Shown: positions 7,048 through 16,834, counted from the first letter of the stretch. The stretch is 64,000 nt of DNA from Flavobacterium sp. LC2016-23 (GCF_009674775.1 NZ_WKKE01000001.1:186001-250000); one strand, 5' to 3'. Notes: generated by a model not told the origin, from the letters alone. Numbers and translations are program-made.

Positions 7048-9723
7048 ATGACAGAAAACAGAAGAGACCTTGTATTAGCAGGATTAGAACCGTTAATTAT
7101 TACGCCCGAAAGTGTTTTTGTAAACATTGGCGAGCGTACGAATGTAACAGGTTCCAGAAAATTCCTTCGTTTAATCAAGGAAGAGAAATATGACGAGGCG
7201 CTTGATATTGCAAGACAGCAGGTAGAAGGAGGAGCACAAATCATCGATATTAATATGGATGAAGGAATGCTGGATGGCGTTCAGGCAATGACTAAATTTT
7301 TGAATTTGATTGCATCCGAACCTGATATTTCGAGAGTGCCGATTATGATCGACAGTTCGAAATGGGAAATCATCGAGGCAGGTTTAAAAGTAGTACAGGG
7401 AAAAAGTGTTGTCAACTCGATTTCGTTGAAAGAAGGCGAAGAAGCCTTTATTCACCACGCCAAATTAATCAAACGTTACGGAGCGGCCGCCATTATCATG
7501 GCATTCGACGAAGTAGGCCAGGCCGATAATTTCGAACGAAGAGTCGAAATTTGCCAGCGTTCGTATGATATTCTGGTTAATAAAGTTGGTTTCCCTCCAC
7601 AGGATATTATTTTCGATTTGAACATTTTCCCCGTTGCCACCGGAATGGAAGAACACCGCCTGAATGCGCTGGATTTTTTCAGAGGTACAAAATGGGTTCG
7701 CGAAAACCTGCCACACGCCCACATTAGTGGTGGAGTCAGTAACGTTTCGTTTTCTTTCAGAGGAAATGATACCGTTCGTGAAGCCATGCACTCGGTGTTT
7801 CTATACCACGCCATCCAGAACGGAATGACAATGGGAATCGTGAATCCGGAAATGCTTTCGATTTACGATGATATTCCAAAAGACTTACTGGAACATGTTG
7901 AAGACGTAATTCTGAACAGACGCGATGACGCAACGGAACGACTTTTAGATTTTGCCGAGAATGTAAAAGGCGAAGTAAAATCAGATGAAAAAGCGATTCA
8001 GGAATGGCGTTTAGGAACCGTTCAGGAACGTATCACGCATTCCCTGGTAAAAGGAGTTGATGCTTTTATAGAGATTGATGTCGAAGAAGCACGTTTAGCA
8101 GCCACAAAACCAATTGAAGTGATCGAAATCAATTTGATGACGGGAATGAATGTGGTTGGAGATTTATTCGGAAGCGGAAAAATGTTCCTGCCTCAGGTAG
8201 TGAAATCGGCACGTGTAATGAAAAAAGCCGTGGCGTATTTGTTGCCTTTTATTGAAGCCAGCAAACAAGCCGGCGATAAACAAGGAAACGGAAAAATCCT
8301 GATGGCTACCGTAAAAGGTGATGTGCACGATATTGGTAAAAATATTGTTTCGGTAGTTTTGGCCTGTAACAATTACGAGATTGTAGATCTTGGGGTTATG
8401 GTGCCTCCGGAAAAAATTATTGCTGCGGCGATTGAGCACAATGTAGACATTATCGGATTAAGCGGACTGATCACACCTTCGCTTGATGAAATGGTGTATC
8501 TGGCCAAAGAATTAGACAAACAAGGAATTAAAATCCCGATTATGATTGGTGGTGCAACGACTTCGCGCGCACATACCGCCGTGAAAATCGCTCCGCAATA
8601 CAGAGAAACTGTAATCCACGTCAACGATGCTTCCAGAGCCGTTACCGTTGCAGGAAATCTGTTAGATCATAACCGTAAAATATATGCAAGTGATATTCGG
8701 GCAGAATATGATGCGTTTAGGGAAACATTTTTAAATCGTTCGAGAGATAAAAATTTCCTGACGATTGAACAGGCCCGTAAAAATAAATTACAACTGGACT
8801 GGGACGAATATACGCCAACCAAACCAAAAGTAATTGGCAAACAAATTATTGAAGTCGAATTGGATGTTTTGGTTCCGTATATTGACTGGACTCCATTTTT
8901 CAGAACCTGGGAATTGTTCGGAAAATATCCGGCGATTTTAACCGATGAGGTTGTAGGAACAGAAGCAACTTCTCTTTTTGCAGATGCCCAGGCCATGTTA
9001 AAAGTGATTCTGGCAGAGAAAAAACTATCCGCCAAAGGAATTTACGGTATTTTCCCGGCGAACCAGATTGATGATGACGATATCGAATTGCGTGATGAAA
9101 ACGGAAAAGTACTGGAAAAATTCCTAACACTTCGTCAACAGTCACAAAAAACAAAAGGAGCACCAAATATCGCGTTGTCTGATTTTATTCTGCCAAAAGA
9201 TTCCGGAATTACAGATTATATCGGCGCTTTTTGTGTCACAACAGGTTTTGGTGTAGACGAATGGGCAGCCGAATTTGAAAAGGACCTTGACGACTACAAT
9301 TCGATTATGGTAAAAGCATTAGCGGATCGTTTTGCTGAAGCTTTCGCGGAATATTTACACGAAAAAGTACGTCAGGATTTCTGGGGTTATGATGCAGAAG
9401 AATCACTTTCGACAGAAGATCTAATCGAGGAAAATTATAAAGGAATCCGACCGGCACCAGGCTATCCGGCATGTCCTGATCACCTGGAGAAACCAACAAT
9501 CTGGAAACTTCTGAATGTAGCCGAAGAAATTGGAGTAACCTTAACGGAAAGCATGGCCATGTGGCCGGCATCATCTGTATCAGGTTATTATTTCGGAAAC
9601 CCAAAAAGCAAGTACTTCGGACTCGGAAAAATAAAAGAAGATCAGGTGGTCGATTACGCCAAACGACGTAATGTACCCACAGATTATGCAATGAAATGGT
9701 TAAACCCTAATATAGCAGATTAA
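7048..9723 (+). CDS. metH: Methionine synthase, folate/B12/activation modules
   Basis: Completes cobalamin-dependent methionine synthesis by moving the methyl group from 5-methyl-tetrahydrofolate through B12 to homocysteine bound on the partner protein at 5461. The 891-residue protein starts with the pterin-binding barrel ([14 protein letters not shown] near residue 26), then the cap and B12-binding domains with DVHDIG (D425, H427, G430), [13 protein letters not shown] and [14 protein letters not shown]. The C-terminal SAM-dependent reactivation domain includes [12 protein letters not shown]. No homocysteine barrel is present, which confirms the gene split. It is 582 bases after the first half, with the lipoprotein gene and a structured repeat between them. 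Confidence 0.95.
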   Translation: MTENRRDLVLAGLEPLIITPESVFVNIGERTNVTGSRKFLRLIKEEKYDEALDIARQQVEGGAQIIDINMDEGMLDGVQAMTKFLNLIASEPDISRVPIMIDSSKWEIIEAGLKVVQGKSVVNSISLKEGEEAFIHHAKLIKRYGAAAIIMAFDEVGQADNFERRVEICQRSYDILVNKVGFPPQDIIFDLNIFPVATGMEEHRLNALDFFRGTKWVRENLPHAHISGGVSNVSFSFRGNDTVREAMHSVFLYHAIQNGMTMGIVNPEMLSIYDDIPKDLLEHVEDVILNRRDDATERLLDFAENVKGEVKSDEKAIQEWRLGTVQERITHSLVKGVDAFIEIDVEEARLAATKPIEVIEINLMTGMNVVGDLFGSGKMFLPQVVKSARVMKKAVAYLLPFIEASKQAGDKQGNGKILMATVKGDVHDIGKNIVSVVLACNNYEIVDLGVMVPPEKIIAAAIEHNVDIIGLSGLITPSLDEMVYLAKELDKQGIKIPIMIGGATTSRAHTAVKIAPQYRETVIHVNDASRAVTVAGNLLDHNRKIYASDIRAEYDAFRETFLNRSRDKNFLTIEQARKNKLQLDWDEYTPTKPKVIGKQIIEVELDVLVPYIDWTPFFRTWELFGKYPAILTDEVVGTEATSLFADAQAMLKVILAEKKLSAKGIYGIFPANQIDDDDIELRDENGKVLEKFLTLRQQSQKTKGAPNIALSDFILPKDSGITDYIGAFCVTTGFGVDEWAAEFEKDLDDYNSIMVKALADRFAEAFAEYLHEKVRQDFWGYDAEESLSTEDLIEENYKGIRPAPGYPACPDHLEKPTIWKLLNVAEEIGVTLTESMAMWPASSVSGYYFGNPKSKYFGLGKIKEDQVVDYAKRRNVPTDYAMKWLNPNIAD

Positions 9724-9724
9724 A

Positions 9725-9756
9725 AATAGTTGATGGTTGATGGTTTTTGGTTGATA
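9725..9756. repeat. Left inverted repeat flanking the four-helix-bundle gene
   Basis: A GTTGATGGTTGATGGTTTTT-type block begins 1 base after the metH stop. It matches the reverse complement of 10236-10266 at about 25 of 30 positions. Together the two arms bracket the gene at 9848. Confidence 0.6.
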
Positions 9757-9847
9757 GATTTGAGGATCTACAAACTTTCAACTATAATTGATTGTAGTTT
9801 TAGCATATAAATCAAAACTATCAAACATCAACAAACAACTAATAAAA

Positions 9848-10204
9848 ATGGAATACAGTAAATTGGGAGTTTGGCTGGAAGCGCGAAAATTGGTGAATTT
9901 ATTATATGATTCATCTAAACTATTTCCAAAAGAAGAATTGTTTGCATTGACTAATCAAATGAGAAGGGCAGCAATTTCAATACCTTCAAATATCGCTGAA
10001 GGGTGCGGACGACAAACATCAAAAGAAACAATACACTTTCTTCATATTTCAAGAGGGTCATTGTATGAATTAGAAACCCAGTATTATTTAGCATTGGATC
10101 AAAGATATATTGATGAAAGCAACTTTAATATTGCACTTGAACAGATTCAAACTTGTAAAAAGTTATTAAACGGGTTTATTAACTATTATAAAAAATTAAT
10201 ATAG
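9848..10204 (+). CDS. Four-helix-bundle protein (23S rRNA intervening-sequence protein family)
   Basis: The protein has 118 residues from the ATG at 9848; an in-frame upstream start at 9788 lies in repeat-derived sequence and is less likely. Features typical of this family are visible: an N-terminal KLGVWLEARKLVNLLY helix, LTNQMRRAAISIPSNIAEG, then FLHISRGSLYELETQ and a C-terminal helix. The family was first noticed in intervening sequences within 23S rRNA genes, and many free-standing copies occur in Bacteroidota; biochemical function is unknown. Here it is inserted between metH and metF and framed by imperfect inverted repeats (9725-9756 and 10236-10266), which suggests movement as a small cassette. 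No transposase is present. Confidence 0.85.
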   Translation: MEYSKLGVWLEARKLVNLLYDSSKLFPKEELFALTNQMRRAAISIPSNIAEGCGRQTSKETIHFLHISRGSLYELETQYYLALDQRYIDESNFNIALEQIQTCKKLLNGFINYYKKLI

Positions 10205-10235
10205 CTGAGGTTGCTATTTTTCAGTTGCAAAATGA

Positions 10236-10266
10236 GCCAACAACCATCAACCAACAACTATTGACC
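10236..10266. repeat. Right inverted repeat flanking the four-helix-bundle gene
   Basis: A CAACCATCAACCAACAACTA-type block is nearly the reverse complement of 9725-9756. It starts about 30 bases after the stop of the four-helix-bundle gene. Confidence 0.6.
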
Positions 10267-10352
10267 ATAAATTATTGATTTACGTTTTTTGATTCAGATT
10301 TTTTACACAATTCAAACTCAAAACTCATAATTCATAACTCATAACTCTACTA

Positions 10353-11309
10353 ATGAAAGTAACAGAACATATAGAAAACGCCAAAGGAAATACATTATTT
10401 TCATTTGAAATTATTCCGCCTCAAAAGGGGAAAAGCATTCAGGAATTATACGATAATATCGATCCGTTGATGGAGTTTAAACCACCGTTTATTGATGTAA
10501 CCACTTCACGCGAAGAATATATTTACATCGACAAAGGAAACGGTCTTTTAGATAAAAAACTGACTCGTATGCGTCCGGGAACACTTGGAATCTGCGCTTC
10601 TATAAAACATAAATACAACGTAGATACTGTACCTCACGTACTCTGCGGAGGTTTTACCAAAGAAGAAACAGAATATCTTCTGGTGGATTGTAATTACCTG
10701 GGAATTGATAATATCATGGCTTTGCGTGGTGACGCCATGAAAGACGAACAATATTTTATCCCAAAAGCAGGAGGGAATGATTACGCGATCGATCTGGTAA
10801 AACAAATCAGTTTACTGAATCAGGGAAAATACCTGCACGAAGTAATGGATATCGACAACAAAGCTGATTTCTGTATTGGCGTTGCCGGTTATCCGGAGAA
10901 ACATTTAGAATCGCCATCGCTTCAGTCGGATTTAAAAAGGCTGAAAGAAAAAGTAGATGCAGGAGCAGATTATGTGGTCACGCAAATGTTTTTCGACAAT
11001 ACAAAATATTTTGAATTTGTAGCAAAAGCCAGAGAAATGGGAATTACGGTGCCGATCATTCCGGGAATCAAACCTATCGCTGTGAAAAGGCATTTACAGA
11101 TTCTGCCACAGATTTTCCGAATAGATTTACCCGAAGATTTGATTCATGAAGTTGATAAATGCAAAGATAACGCAGAGATAAAACAAGTCGGAATTGAGTG
11201 GGCCATTCAGCAGTCGTTAGAATTAAAAGCGGCGGGAGTTCCGGTATTGCATTATTATTCAATGGGAAAATCAGAGAATATCCGTCAGATTGCGAGTCGT
11301 ATTTTTTAA
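10353..11309 (+). CDS. metF: Methylenetetrahydrofolate reductase
   Basis: Reduces 5,10-methylene-THF to 5-methyl-THF, the methyl donor for MetH. The 318-residue protein begins with FSFEIIPPQKGKS, the conserved N-terminal strand with the catalytic glutamate, continues with IDVTTS, NIMALRGD for the FAD/NADH site and DYVVTQMFFDN, and ends in the usual KAAGVPVLHYYSMG. Length is normal for bacterial MetF. It follows metH on the same strand, interrupted only by the four-helix-bundle cassette, so cotranscription under the SAM riboswitch is plausible but not certain. Confidence 0.96.
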   Translation: MKVTEHIENAKGNTLFSFEIIPPQKGKSIQELYDNIDPLMEFKPPFIDVTTSREEYIYIDKGNGLLDKKLTRMRPGTLGICASIKHKYNVDTVPHVLCGGFTKEETEYLLVDCNYLGIDNIMALRGDAMKDEQYFIPKAGGNDYAIDLVKQISLLNQGKYLHEVMDIDNKADFCIGVAGYPEKHLESPSLQSDLKRLKEKVDAGADYVVTQMFFDNTKYFEFVAKAREMGITVPIIPGIKPIAVKRHLQILPQIFRIDLPEDLIHEVDKCKDNAEIKQVGIEWAIQQSLELKAAGVPVLHYYSMGKSENIRQIASRIF

Positions 11310-11312
11310 GTT

Positions 11313-11390
11313 CATTGCAAGGAAAGAAGCAATCTCATAAAGCATCTCTGTAGTGCTTATTTTAGTGCGGTTGCTTCGTTCCTCGCAATG
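11313..11390. repeat. Long imperfect hairpin repeat after metF
   Basis: CATTGCAAGGAAAGAAGCAA at the left pairs imperfectly with TTGCTTCGTTCCTCGCAATG at the right, leaving a ~38-base loop region. This 'cattgcgaggaacgaagcaa' word is a repeat I know from several Bacteroidota intergenic regions. It could fold at the RNA level and attenuate readthrough from metF, but there is no T run. Confidence 0.6.
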
Positions 11391-11468
11391 ACCAAACAGA
11401 TTGGAATTTGGACCCGGGCGATAGCGAATTGGCGAAGCAATTTTTTATTTGGAATTTAAATTAAGTTT

Positions 11469-12122
11469 ATGAAAAAAGAAGAATTACAGGCAATCGCGGC
11501 ACAACTAAAACATCCAACAGGAGAAAAAGGTATTGAGATGGCGAACATGATGCATGAAACCAACATCAACATGACGCGCCATTCCATTCAGAACTTAAAT
11601 ATTGCAGCAGAAAACAAAATTCTGGAACTCGGTCACGGAAATGCCGGGCATGTAGAATTTGTAATGCAGCAAGCTGAAAAATTAACCTATTACGGACTCG
11701 AAATGTCTGAATTAATGTTTCAGGAGGCGCGCCAGATCAATAGAAATTTGGTCTCTCAAAAACAGGCTTTCTTTTCGCTTTATGATGGAAATGCAATTCC
11801 GTTTCAGGATTCGTTTTTTGATAAAATTTTCACCGTAAACACTATTTATTTTTGGCAGGAACCTGAAAAATTTCTCATTGAAATCTACAGGATTTTAAAG
11901 GCAGATGGAAATTTCTGCTTAACATTTGCGGAGGAAAGTTTCATGAAGCACCTTCCGTTTACAGCATACGAATTTACCCTTTACAGCACAGAAACAGCAA
12001 AGCAGTTAATCGAAAAAACAGCTTTTAAAATTGTTTACACAGAAACCTTAACCGAAAAAGTAAAAAGCAAAACCGGCGAATTCATGGACAGGGCTTTTAC
12101 CACTATCGTTTTGGAAAAATAA
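11469..12122 (+). CDS. Class I SAM-dependent methyltransferase
   Basis: A 217-residue small-molecule-type methyltransferase. Motif I reads ILELGHGNAGHVEFVM at about residues 53-68, followed by YYGLEMSE (acidic loop), DGNAIPFQDSFFDKIF (post-motif II) and a RILKADGNFCLTFAEES strand. The fold is of the Methyltransf_11/UbiE type. The substrate cannot be read from the sequence; it is separated from metF by a hairpin repeat and has no informative partner, so a link to methionine metabolism is only positional. Confidence 0.8.
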   Translation: MKKEELQAIAAQLKHPTGEKGIEMANMMHETNINMTRHSIQNLNIAAENKILELGHGNAGHVEFVMQQAEKLTYYGLEMSELMFQEARQINRNLVSQKQAFFSLYDGNAIPFQDSFFDKIFTVNTIYFWQEPEKFLIEIYRILKADGNFCLTFAEESFMKHLPFTAYEFTLYSTETAKQLIEKTAFKIVYTETLTEKVKSKTGEFMDRAFTTIVLEK

Positions 12123-12222
12123 GAAAAAAACGACTTATTCGTTTTAGTGCTCTTTTTTTAAGTAATTTAATTGATTTTTTAGTTCACGTTTCTAATCCGG
12201 AATCCAATACTCTTTTAAAATT

Positions 12223-13446
12223 ATGGAAGTTAAAAAAATCAATTTTCTACAAAGCTACAGCAGCATTTTATTACTTCTGGGCGGTATTATAATCGGAAGC
12301 ATCCTCGGGTTAATTTTTAAAGACAAAGTTGAGGTTATAAAACCTCTTGGGGATATATTCCTAAACTTGCTGTTTACCGCTATCATTCCGCTTATTTTCT
12401 TTACCATTGCTTCTTCTGTTGCCAATTTGGAACAGACAGAAAAACTGGGCAGGCTTTTCATGATTATGATTGCGGTTTTTTTAAGCACCATCCTGATTTC
12501 AGCACTTGTTATGATTGTGGCAGTTTATCTTTTTCCGATTCATCAGAGTATTATCATTTCCAAAGTTCCACTGGAAAATATTCAATCCGGAAGTATTGGG
12601 GAGCAAATTGCACAATTGCTTACAGTAAATGATTTCTTTGAATTATTATCGCGAAAAAGTATGCTGGCATTGATTATTTTCTCTTTTCTTATCGGATTTG
12701 CAAGCTTGCAGTCGGGGGAAAAAGGAAGTGCTTTCAGAAGTTTTCTCGATTCTGGAAATGAAGTCATGAAACAGCTTTTGACCATGATTATGAAATTGGC
12801 TCCGATAGGGTTGGGCGCTTATTTTGCTTATCAGGTTGGAGTTTTCGGGCCGCAGTTATTCGGACTTTATGCTAAACCACTGGGCGTTTATTATGCCGCC
12901 TGTGTTTTTTATTTCTTCGTGTTTTTTAGTTTGTACGCTTTAGTCGCCGGAGGAAAAAGAGCTTTTATAGTTTTCTGGAGCAATAATATTACGCCTTCTT
13001 TAACAGCAGTAGGAACCTGTAGCAGCATTGCAACAATTCCGGCAAATCTTGAGGCAGCCGAAAAAATGAGCATACCCAAACATATCAGAAACCTCGTTAT
13101 TCCGCTGGGAGGGCCTTTGCATAAAGACGGTTCGAGTATGTCCTCTATCTTAAAAATAACCTTTCTTTTTGCCATGTTTGGAAAAGATTTCACTTCACCC
13201 TCCACCATACTTCTGGCATTGGGCATTACTGTGATCGTTTCGATTGTAGAAGGCGGAATTCCAAATGGAGGTTATATAGGAGAAGTTTTAGCCATTACCG
13301 TTTACGGATTGCCAATGGAACAGGCTTTGCCGGTCGCCATGATTTTAGGAACTCTGGTTGACCCCATTGCCACTTTATTAAATGCCAATGGCGATGTAAT
13401 TTCTTCTATGATGGTTGCCCGGTTTTCTGAAAAAACGAAATGGTAG
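12223..13446 (+). CDS. Dicarboxylate/amino acid:cation symporter (DAACS family)
   Basis: A 407-residue inner-membrane transporter with the GltP/DctA fold. The N-terminal half has several hydrophobic helices. The C-terminal core carries the helical-hairpin and substrate-site signatures: SLTAVGTCSSIATIPANL, a PLGGPLHKDGSSM segment in place of the usual 'PLGATINMDG', and MILGTLVDPIATLLNANGD. It should import glutamate, aspartate or C4-dicarboxylates with Na+ or H+, but substrate is inferred at family level only. The gene next door is a PLP-dependent decarboxylase, so an amino-acid substrate is reasonable. The start ATG at 12223 is preceded by AT-rich sequence without a Shine-Dalgarno. Confidence 0.88.
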   Translation: MEVKKINFLQSYSSILLLLGGIIIGSILGLIFKDKVEVIKPLGDIFLNLLFTAIIPLIFFTIASSVANLEQTEKLGRLFMIMIAVFLSTILISALVMIVAVYLFPIHQSIIISKVPLENIQSGSIGEQIAQLLTVNDFFELLSRKSMLALIIFSFLIGFASLQSGEKGSAFRSFLDSGNEVMKQLLTMIMKLAPIGLGAYFAYQVGVFGPQLFGLYAKPLGVYYAACVFYFFVFFSLYALVAGGKRAFIVFWSNNITPSLTAVGTCSSIATIPANLEAAEKMSIPKHIRNLVIPLGGPLHKDGSSMSSILKITFLFAMFGKDFTSPSTILLALGITVIVSIVEGGIPNGGYIGEVLAITVYGLPMEQALPVAMILGTLVDPIATLLNANGDVISSMMVARFSEKTKW

Positions 13447-13541
13447 CCTAAAGTTATTCTTATCCGGTTAAATAAAAAAAATCCGCTTTATCTGCAAAAT
13501 CTGCGGGAAACAAAATTAAAAATACAGCTAACAAAATAAAA

Positions 13542-14951
13542 ATGAATGCAATACTTCAACAAGATCTAAACGACTTCGAAAATATCTTAGAAAAAACAAA
13601 ACAGCAGGGAATTGGTTTTTTGAATAATTTGGAAAACATTCCAACATCAAATAAAAACACAATTGATCCAACACGCGATTTAAACGAGTTAGGCCTTGGT
13701 TCAATAGAAGCCTTAAGAGAATTTAACGAGCGAATGGCACCCTTAATGGTTGCTTCTCCAGGGCCAAGATACCTGGGATTTGTGACCGGAGGATCAACAC
13801 CGGCATCGATTGTAGGAGATTGGCTGGCTTCTGTTTATGACCAGAACACACAGGCGATAAAAGCACAAGGCGGAGTTTCAGCACTGATTGAATTTGAAAC
13901 GATTCATCTGTTGTTGCAATTGTTTGATCTGCCCAAAACATTTTTAGGAGGATTTGTAACAGGAGCCACGATGTCCAATTTTACCTGCCTCGGAATTGCA
14001 AGACAATGGTTTGGAGCTCAGTTTGGAAAAGATTTTGCTAAGAACGGAATTTCGGAACCCCTGAATATTTTGACGGCTACACCGCACTCTTCGGCTGTAA
14101 AATCATTAGCGATGCTGGGAATTGGAAGTCAGAATTACAGCGTCATAAAAACTATAGAAGGAAATCGGGAGGCTATAGATACTATTGATTTAGAAGAAAA
14201 AATAAAAACCTTAAACGGAAAACCGTTTATTTTAATCTCAAGTGCAGGAACAGTAAACACAGCTGATTTTGATGATTTTAAAGCGATTTCGCTACTAAAA
14301 GAAAAGTATAATTTCTGGTGGCATATTGATGCTGCTTTTGGAGGCTTTGCAGCAGTGTCTGATAAATTTAAACATTTGACGGAAGGCTGGGAAAATGCAG
14401 ACAGCATCACTATAGATTGTCATAAATGGCTGAATGTACCGTATGAAAGTGCTTTTTATCTGGTAAAAAAGGATCATGTGAATTTACAAATCGAAACGTT
14501 CCAGAACTCAAATGCACCTTATCTGGGAAATCCGTTGGAGAATTTTAATTATTTGAATGTATTGCCTGAAAATTCAAGACGCCTTAGAGCTTTGCCGGTT
14601 TGGTTTTCTTTACTGGCTTATGGGAAAGAAGGTTTTTGTGATATTGTAGAAAACAGTGTTCACATGGCCTTGCATTTTGGAAATGCGCTTATTGAAGCAG
14701 ATCACTTTGAGCTTCTGGCACCGATTCGCCTTAATAACGTTTGCTTTACTTTGAAAGGCGATCACAATCAGGAAAATGTAAGTCGGTTTTTGACTGCTTT
14801 AAATGATGGCGGAAAAGTGTTTATGACACCAACAGTCTATCAGAACAGAAAAGGAATTCGTGCCTCATTTGTTAATTGGAGAACTTCTGAAAAAGATATT
14901 AAAATTATAATCGAAGAAATGGAAGAAATTTTTTCGAAGCTGGATTTATAA
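13542..14951 (+). CDS. Pyridoxal-phosphate-dependent (group II-type) amino-acid decarboxylase
   Basis: A 469-residue fold-type I PLP enzyme. TPASIVGDWLASVYDQN and FVTGATMSNFTCLGIARQ are cofactor-site segments. WWHIDAAFGG holds the aspartate that contacts the pyridine nitrogen, and ITIDCHKWLNVPYES contains the Schiff-base lysine. It resembles the aromatic amino acid / glutamate / aspartate decarboxylase family; the exact substrate cannot be decided. It lies 95 bases after the symporter on the same strand, suggesting uptake plus decarboxylation, but this is inference. A strong bidirectional terminator follows. Confidence 0.85.
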   Translation: MNAILQQDLNDFENILEKTKQQGIGFLNNLENIPTSNKNTIDPTRDLNELGLGSIEALREFNERMAPLMVASPGPRYLGFVTGGSTPASIVGDWLASVYDQNTQAIKAQGGVSALIEFETIHLLLQLFDLPKTFLGGFVTGATMSNFTCLGIARQWFGAQFGKDFAKNGISEPLNILTATPHSSAVKSLAMLGIGSQNYSVIKTIEGNREAIDTIDLEEKIKTLNGKPFILISSAGTVNTADFDDFKAISLLKEKYNFWWHIDAAFGGFAAVSDKFKHLTEGWENADSITIDCHKWLNVPYESAFYLVKKDHVNLQIETFQNSNAPYLGNPLENFNYLNVLPENSRRLRALPVWFSLLAYGKEGFCDIVENSVHMALHFGNALIEADHFELLAPIRLNNVCFTLKGDHNQENVSRFLTALNDGGKVFMTPTVYQNRKGIRASFVNWRTSEKDIKIIIEEMEEIFSKLDL

Positions 14952-14970
14952 ATAAGAAGGAAATAATTTA

Positions 14971-15010
14971 AAAAAGAAGCCCGGTTTATTTTAAACCGGG
15001 CTTCTTTTTA
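14971..15010. terminator. Bidirectional terminator between the decarboxylase and gldA
   Basis: Perfect 18-base arms (AAAAGAAGCCCGGTTTA and its complement) surround a very short loop. A runs on one side and T runs on the other let it stop transcription from both converging genes. Confidence 0.9.
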
Positions 15011-15049
15011 ATCACTATTAAGACTCATACTGAGACTGAGACTGTAAAC

Positions 15050-15946
15050 TTATTTAGTAATCTCCCTAAACACCGCTTCCAGGTTTTTATTTTTCTGATT
15101 CAGTTGTAGTGTTTTTAATCCGTTGGCGTTCGCGAAATCAAAAATCATCGGACGCATGTCTTTTTCAGTAACGAAAGTAAGCTCCCAGGTCATATCATGA
15201 ATGTTTCTATAAGAACTGATATTTTCCATTCGGGACAGCAATTGTTCTTCTATCTGATAATCGAATTCTACTTCAATAACTTGTTCTTTATTTTCAGAAA
15301 TTAACTTATCTAATTTTTTATCGGCCACGATTTGCCCTTTGTCAATAATTATGACACGATCGCAGATGGCTTCCACTTCCTGCATGATGTGAGTTGACAG
15401 GAAAACGGTCTTATCTTTCCCCACATTTTTAATTACATTTCGAATTTCCATTAACTGATTCGGGTCCAGGCCGGTAGTCGGTTCGTCCAGAATCAAAACG
15501 TCTGGATTGTGCAGCAAAGCATTGGCCAGTCCAACACGCTGACGGTATCCTTTAGACAGTTGTCCGATCTTTTTATGACTTTCAGCTGACAGTCCTGTCA
15601 GTTGGATTACCTCTTCAATTCTTGATTTTTCAACATGGTAAACATCGGCATTAAATGCCAAATACTCACGAACATACAAATCCAGATATAGCGGATTATG
15701 CTCCGGTAAATACCCGATCGAAAGTTGTACGGCTTTAGTGTCTGTCATGACATCATGACCATTTACAAGGGCTGAGCCGCTATCAGCAAGCAAATAAGTA
15801 GTCAAAATTTTCATCAAAGTTGATTTTCCGGCACCATTCGGACCCAGAAATCCAACGATTTCACCTTTCTCAATTTTAAATGAAATTTCATTAAGGGCTT
15901 TTTGCGCTCCGTAACTTTTTGATATACTGTTTACTTCTATCGACAT
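15050..15946 (-). CDS. gldA: Gliding motility ABC transporter ATP-binding subunit GldA
   Basis: ATPase of the GldAFG ABC transporter, needed for gliding motility in Flavobacterium johnsoniae. The 298-residue protein has Walker A GPNGAGKST near residue 35, signature LSKGYRQRVGLA near 129, Walker B VLILDEPTTGLDP and the H-loop LSTHIMQE. A C-terminal extension of about 80 residues ends in LQLNQKNKNLEAVFREITK, as in GldA. The membrane subunits gldF and gldG are not in this window, which matches their separate location in other flavobacteria. The name rests on full-length resemblance and on the lineage; a generic drug-type ABC ATPase is the alternative. Confidence 0.87.
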   Translation of the reverse strand: MSIEVNSISKSYGAQKALNEISFKIEKGEIVGFLGPNGAGKSTLMKILTTYLLADSGSALVNGHDVMTDTKAVQLSIGYLPEHNPLYLDLYVREYLAFNADVYHVEKSRIEEVIQLTGLSAESHKKIGQLSKGYRQRVGLANALLHNPDVLILDEPTTGLDPNQLMEIRNVIKNVGKDKTVFLSTHIMQEVEAICDRVIIIDKGQIVADKKLDKLISENKEQVIEVEFDYQIEEQLLSRMENISSYRNIHDMTWELTFVTEKDMRPMIFDFANANGLKTLQLNQKNKNLEAVFREITK

Positions 15947-15962
15947 AACTTTTTATTTACTG

Positions 15963-15970
15963 CAAAAGTA
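15963..15970 (-). promoter_or_regulatory. Candidate -7 element for gldA
   Basis: Read on the minus strand this is TACTTTTG, a perfect TAnnTTTG box 17 bases upstream of the gldA ATG. No clear -33 TTG is seen at 17-23 bases, so the call is moderate. Confidence 0.45.
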
Positions 15971-16090
15971 AACAGAAATAGCTTTGATTACTAGAAATTG
16001 TCTTTCAAAGAACTCTTAAATAAAATATAAATTCTCCCGTAGCACGGCATTGTTATTGTTAAAGCATTGCTAAAATTAAAATAAAACAAA

Positions 16091-16672
16091 ATGAAAAAAA
16101 TTCTAGTGATGGCTGCATTGGCTATCTGCAGTTTTGCAAATGCTCAAAAAGGAACAATTTTAGTAGGTGGTAATATCGGATACACTTCTGAGAAAGCAGA
16201 ATACCAATTTGGCGAAGATAAAACAAGTACCTTTAGTTTTTCTCCAAAAGTAGGGTACCAATTTCATGATAACTGGACTGTTGGGGGTGAATTTACAGTA
16301 GCTTCATCAAATGATGACAACGGTACAAGAGAAATTAAAGATAATGGTTTCAAAGCAGGTGCATTTGTTCGTTACTCAGTGCCATTGAGCCAGACTTTCT
16401 CTATTTTTGCAGATATGGGTGCTGGTTTTCAAAATGTAAAATCTAAAGTATACGGTCCTGGAAATGCTTTCTCAAAATCTAAAGCAGACGGAATGTATGT
16501 TGGAGTAACTCCGGCTCTTTTCATTAACATGAAAAAAGGTTTTGGTTTAAACTTCAGTATTGGTGGTTTAGGATACGAAACATTAAGTTATGATAATAAC
16601 GGTCCTGATGTTAGTAGTTTTTACTTCAACTTTGGACAAACATTTAACATTGGAGTTTCTAAAAACTTCTAA
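16091..16672 (+). CDS. Outer-membrane beta-barrel protein (OmpW/porin-family-like)
   Basis: The protein has 193 residues. The signal peptide MKKILVMAALAICSFANA is followed by AQ. The mature part alternates hydrophobic and polar residues in about eight strands separated by polar loops (GNIGYTSEK, SFSPKVGYQF, VGGEFTVAS, AGAFVRYSVPL, FADMGAGF, YVGVTPALF, LNFSIGGLGY) and ends in an aromatic residue (VSKNF), the classic BamA recognition end. Its role is unknown; such small barrels are common in Flavobacterium envelopes. It is monocistronic, with its own terminator. Confidence 0.8.
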   Translation: MKKILVMAALAICSFANAQKGTILVGGNIGYTSEKAEYQFGEDKTSTFSFSPKVGYQFHDNWTVGGEFTVASSNDDNGTREIKDNGFKAGAFVRYSVPLSQTFSIFADMGAGFQNVKSKVYGPGNAFSKSKADGMYVGVTPALFINMKKGFGLNFSIGGLGYETLSYDNNGPDVSSFYFNFGQTFNIGVSKNF

Positions 16673-16694
16673 TCTTAAATCGATTGTTATTCAG

Positions 16695-16730
16695 AATAAA
16701 AGCACTCCACTGGAGTGCTTTTATTGTTTT
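16695..16730 (+). terminator. Terminator after the beta-barrel gene
   Basis: Perfect 15-base arms, AATAAAAGCACTCCA and its complement, with a 1-base centre, followed by GTTTTT. It lies 23 bases after the stop codon. Confidence 0.88.
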
Positions 16731-16760
16731 TAGGATAGAATATTTTGAAAATAAGGTTTT

Positions 16761-16834
16761 TCGGGCTAGCCCCGATAGAAGCGGCATCCTGTTGTGGCGG
16801 CGTTCGCCACAAGAGATACAGCGGATAGCGGGAC
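16761..16834. repeat. Structured intergenic element, related to the one at 6856
   Basis: A GC-rich block in AT-rich surroundings: CCCCGATAGAAGCGGCATCC, a perfect hairpin with TTGTGGCG / CGCCACAA arms (about 16791-16811), then GATACAGCGGATAGCGGGAC. The core words GATAGAAGCGG and CGGATAGCGGGA correspond to GATAGAAGTGG and CGGATAGCCCGA of the element at 6856-6955. I recognise this arrangement as a repeat common in Flavobacterium genomes; its function is unknown. Confidence 0.65.
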
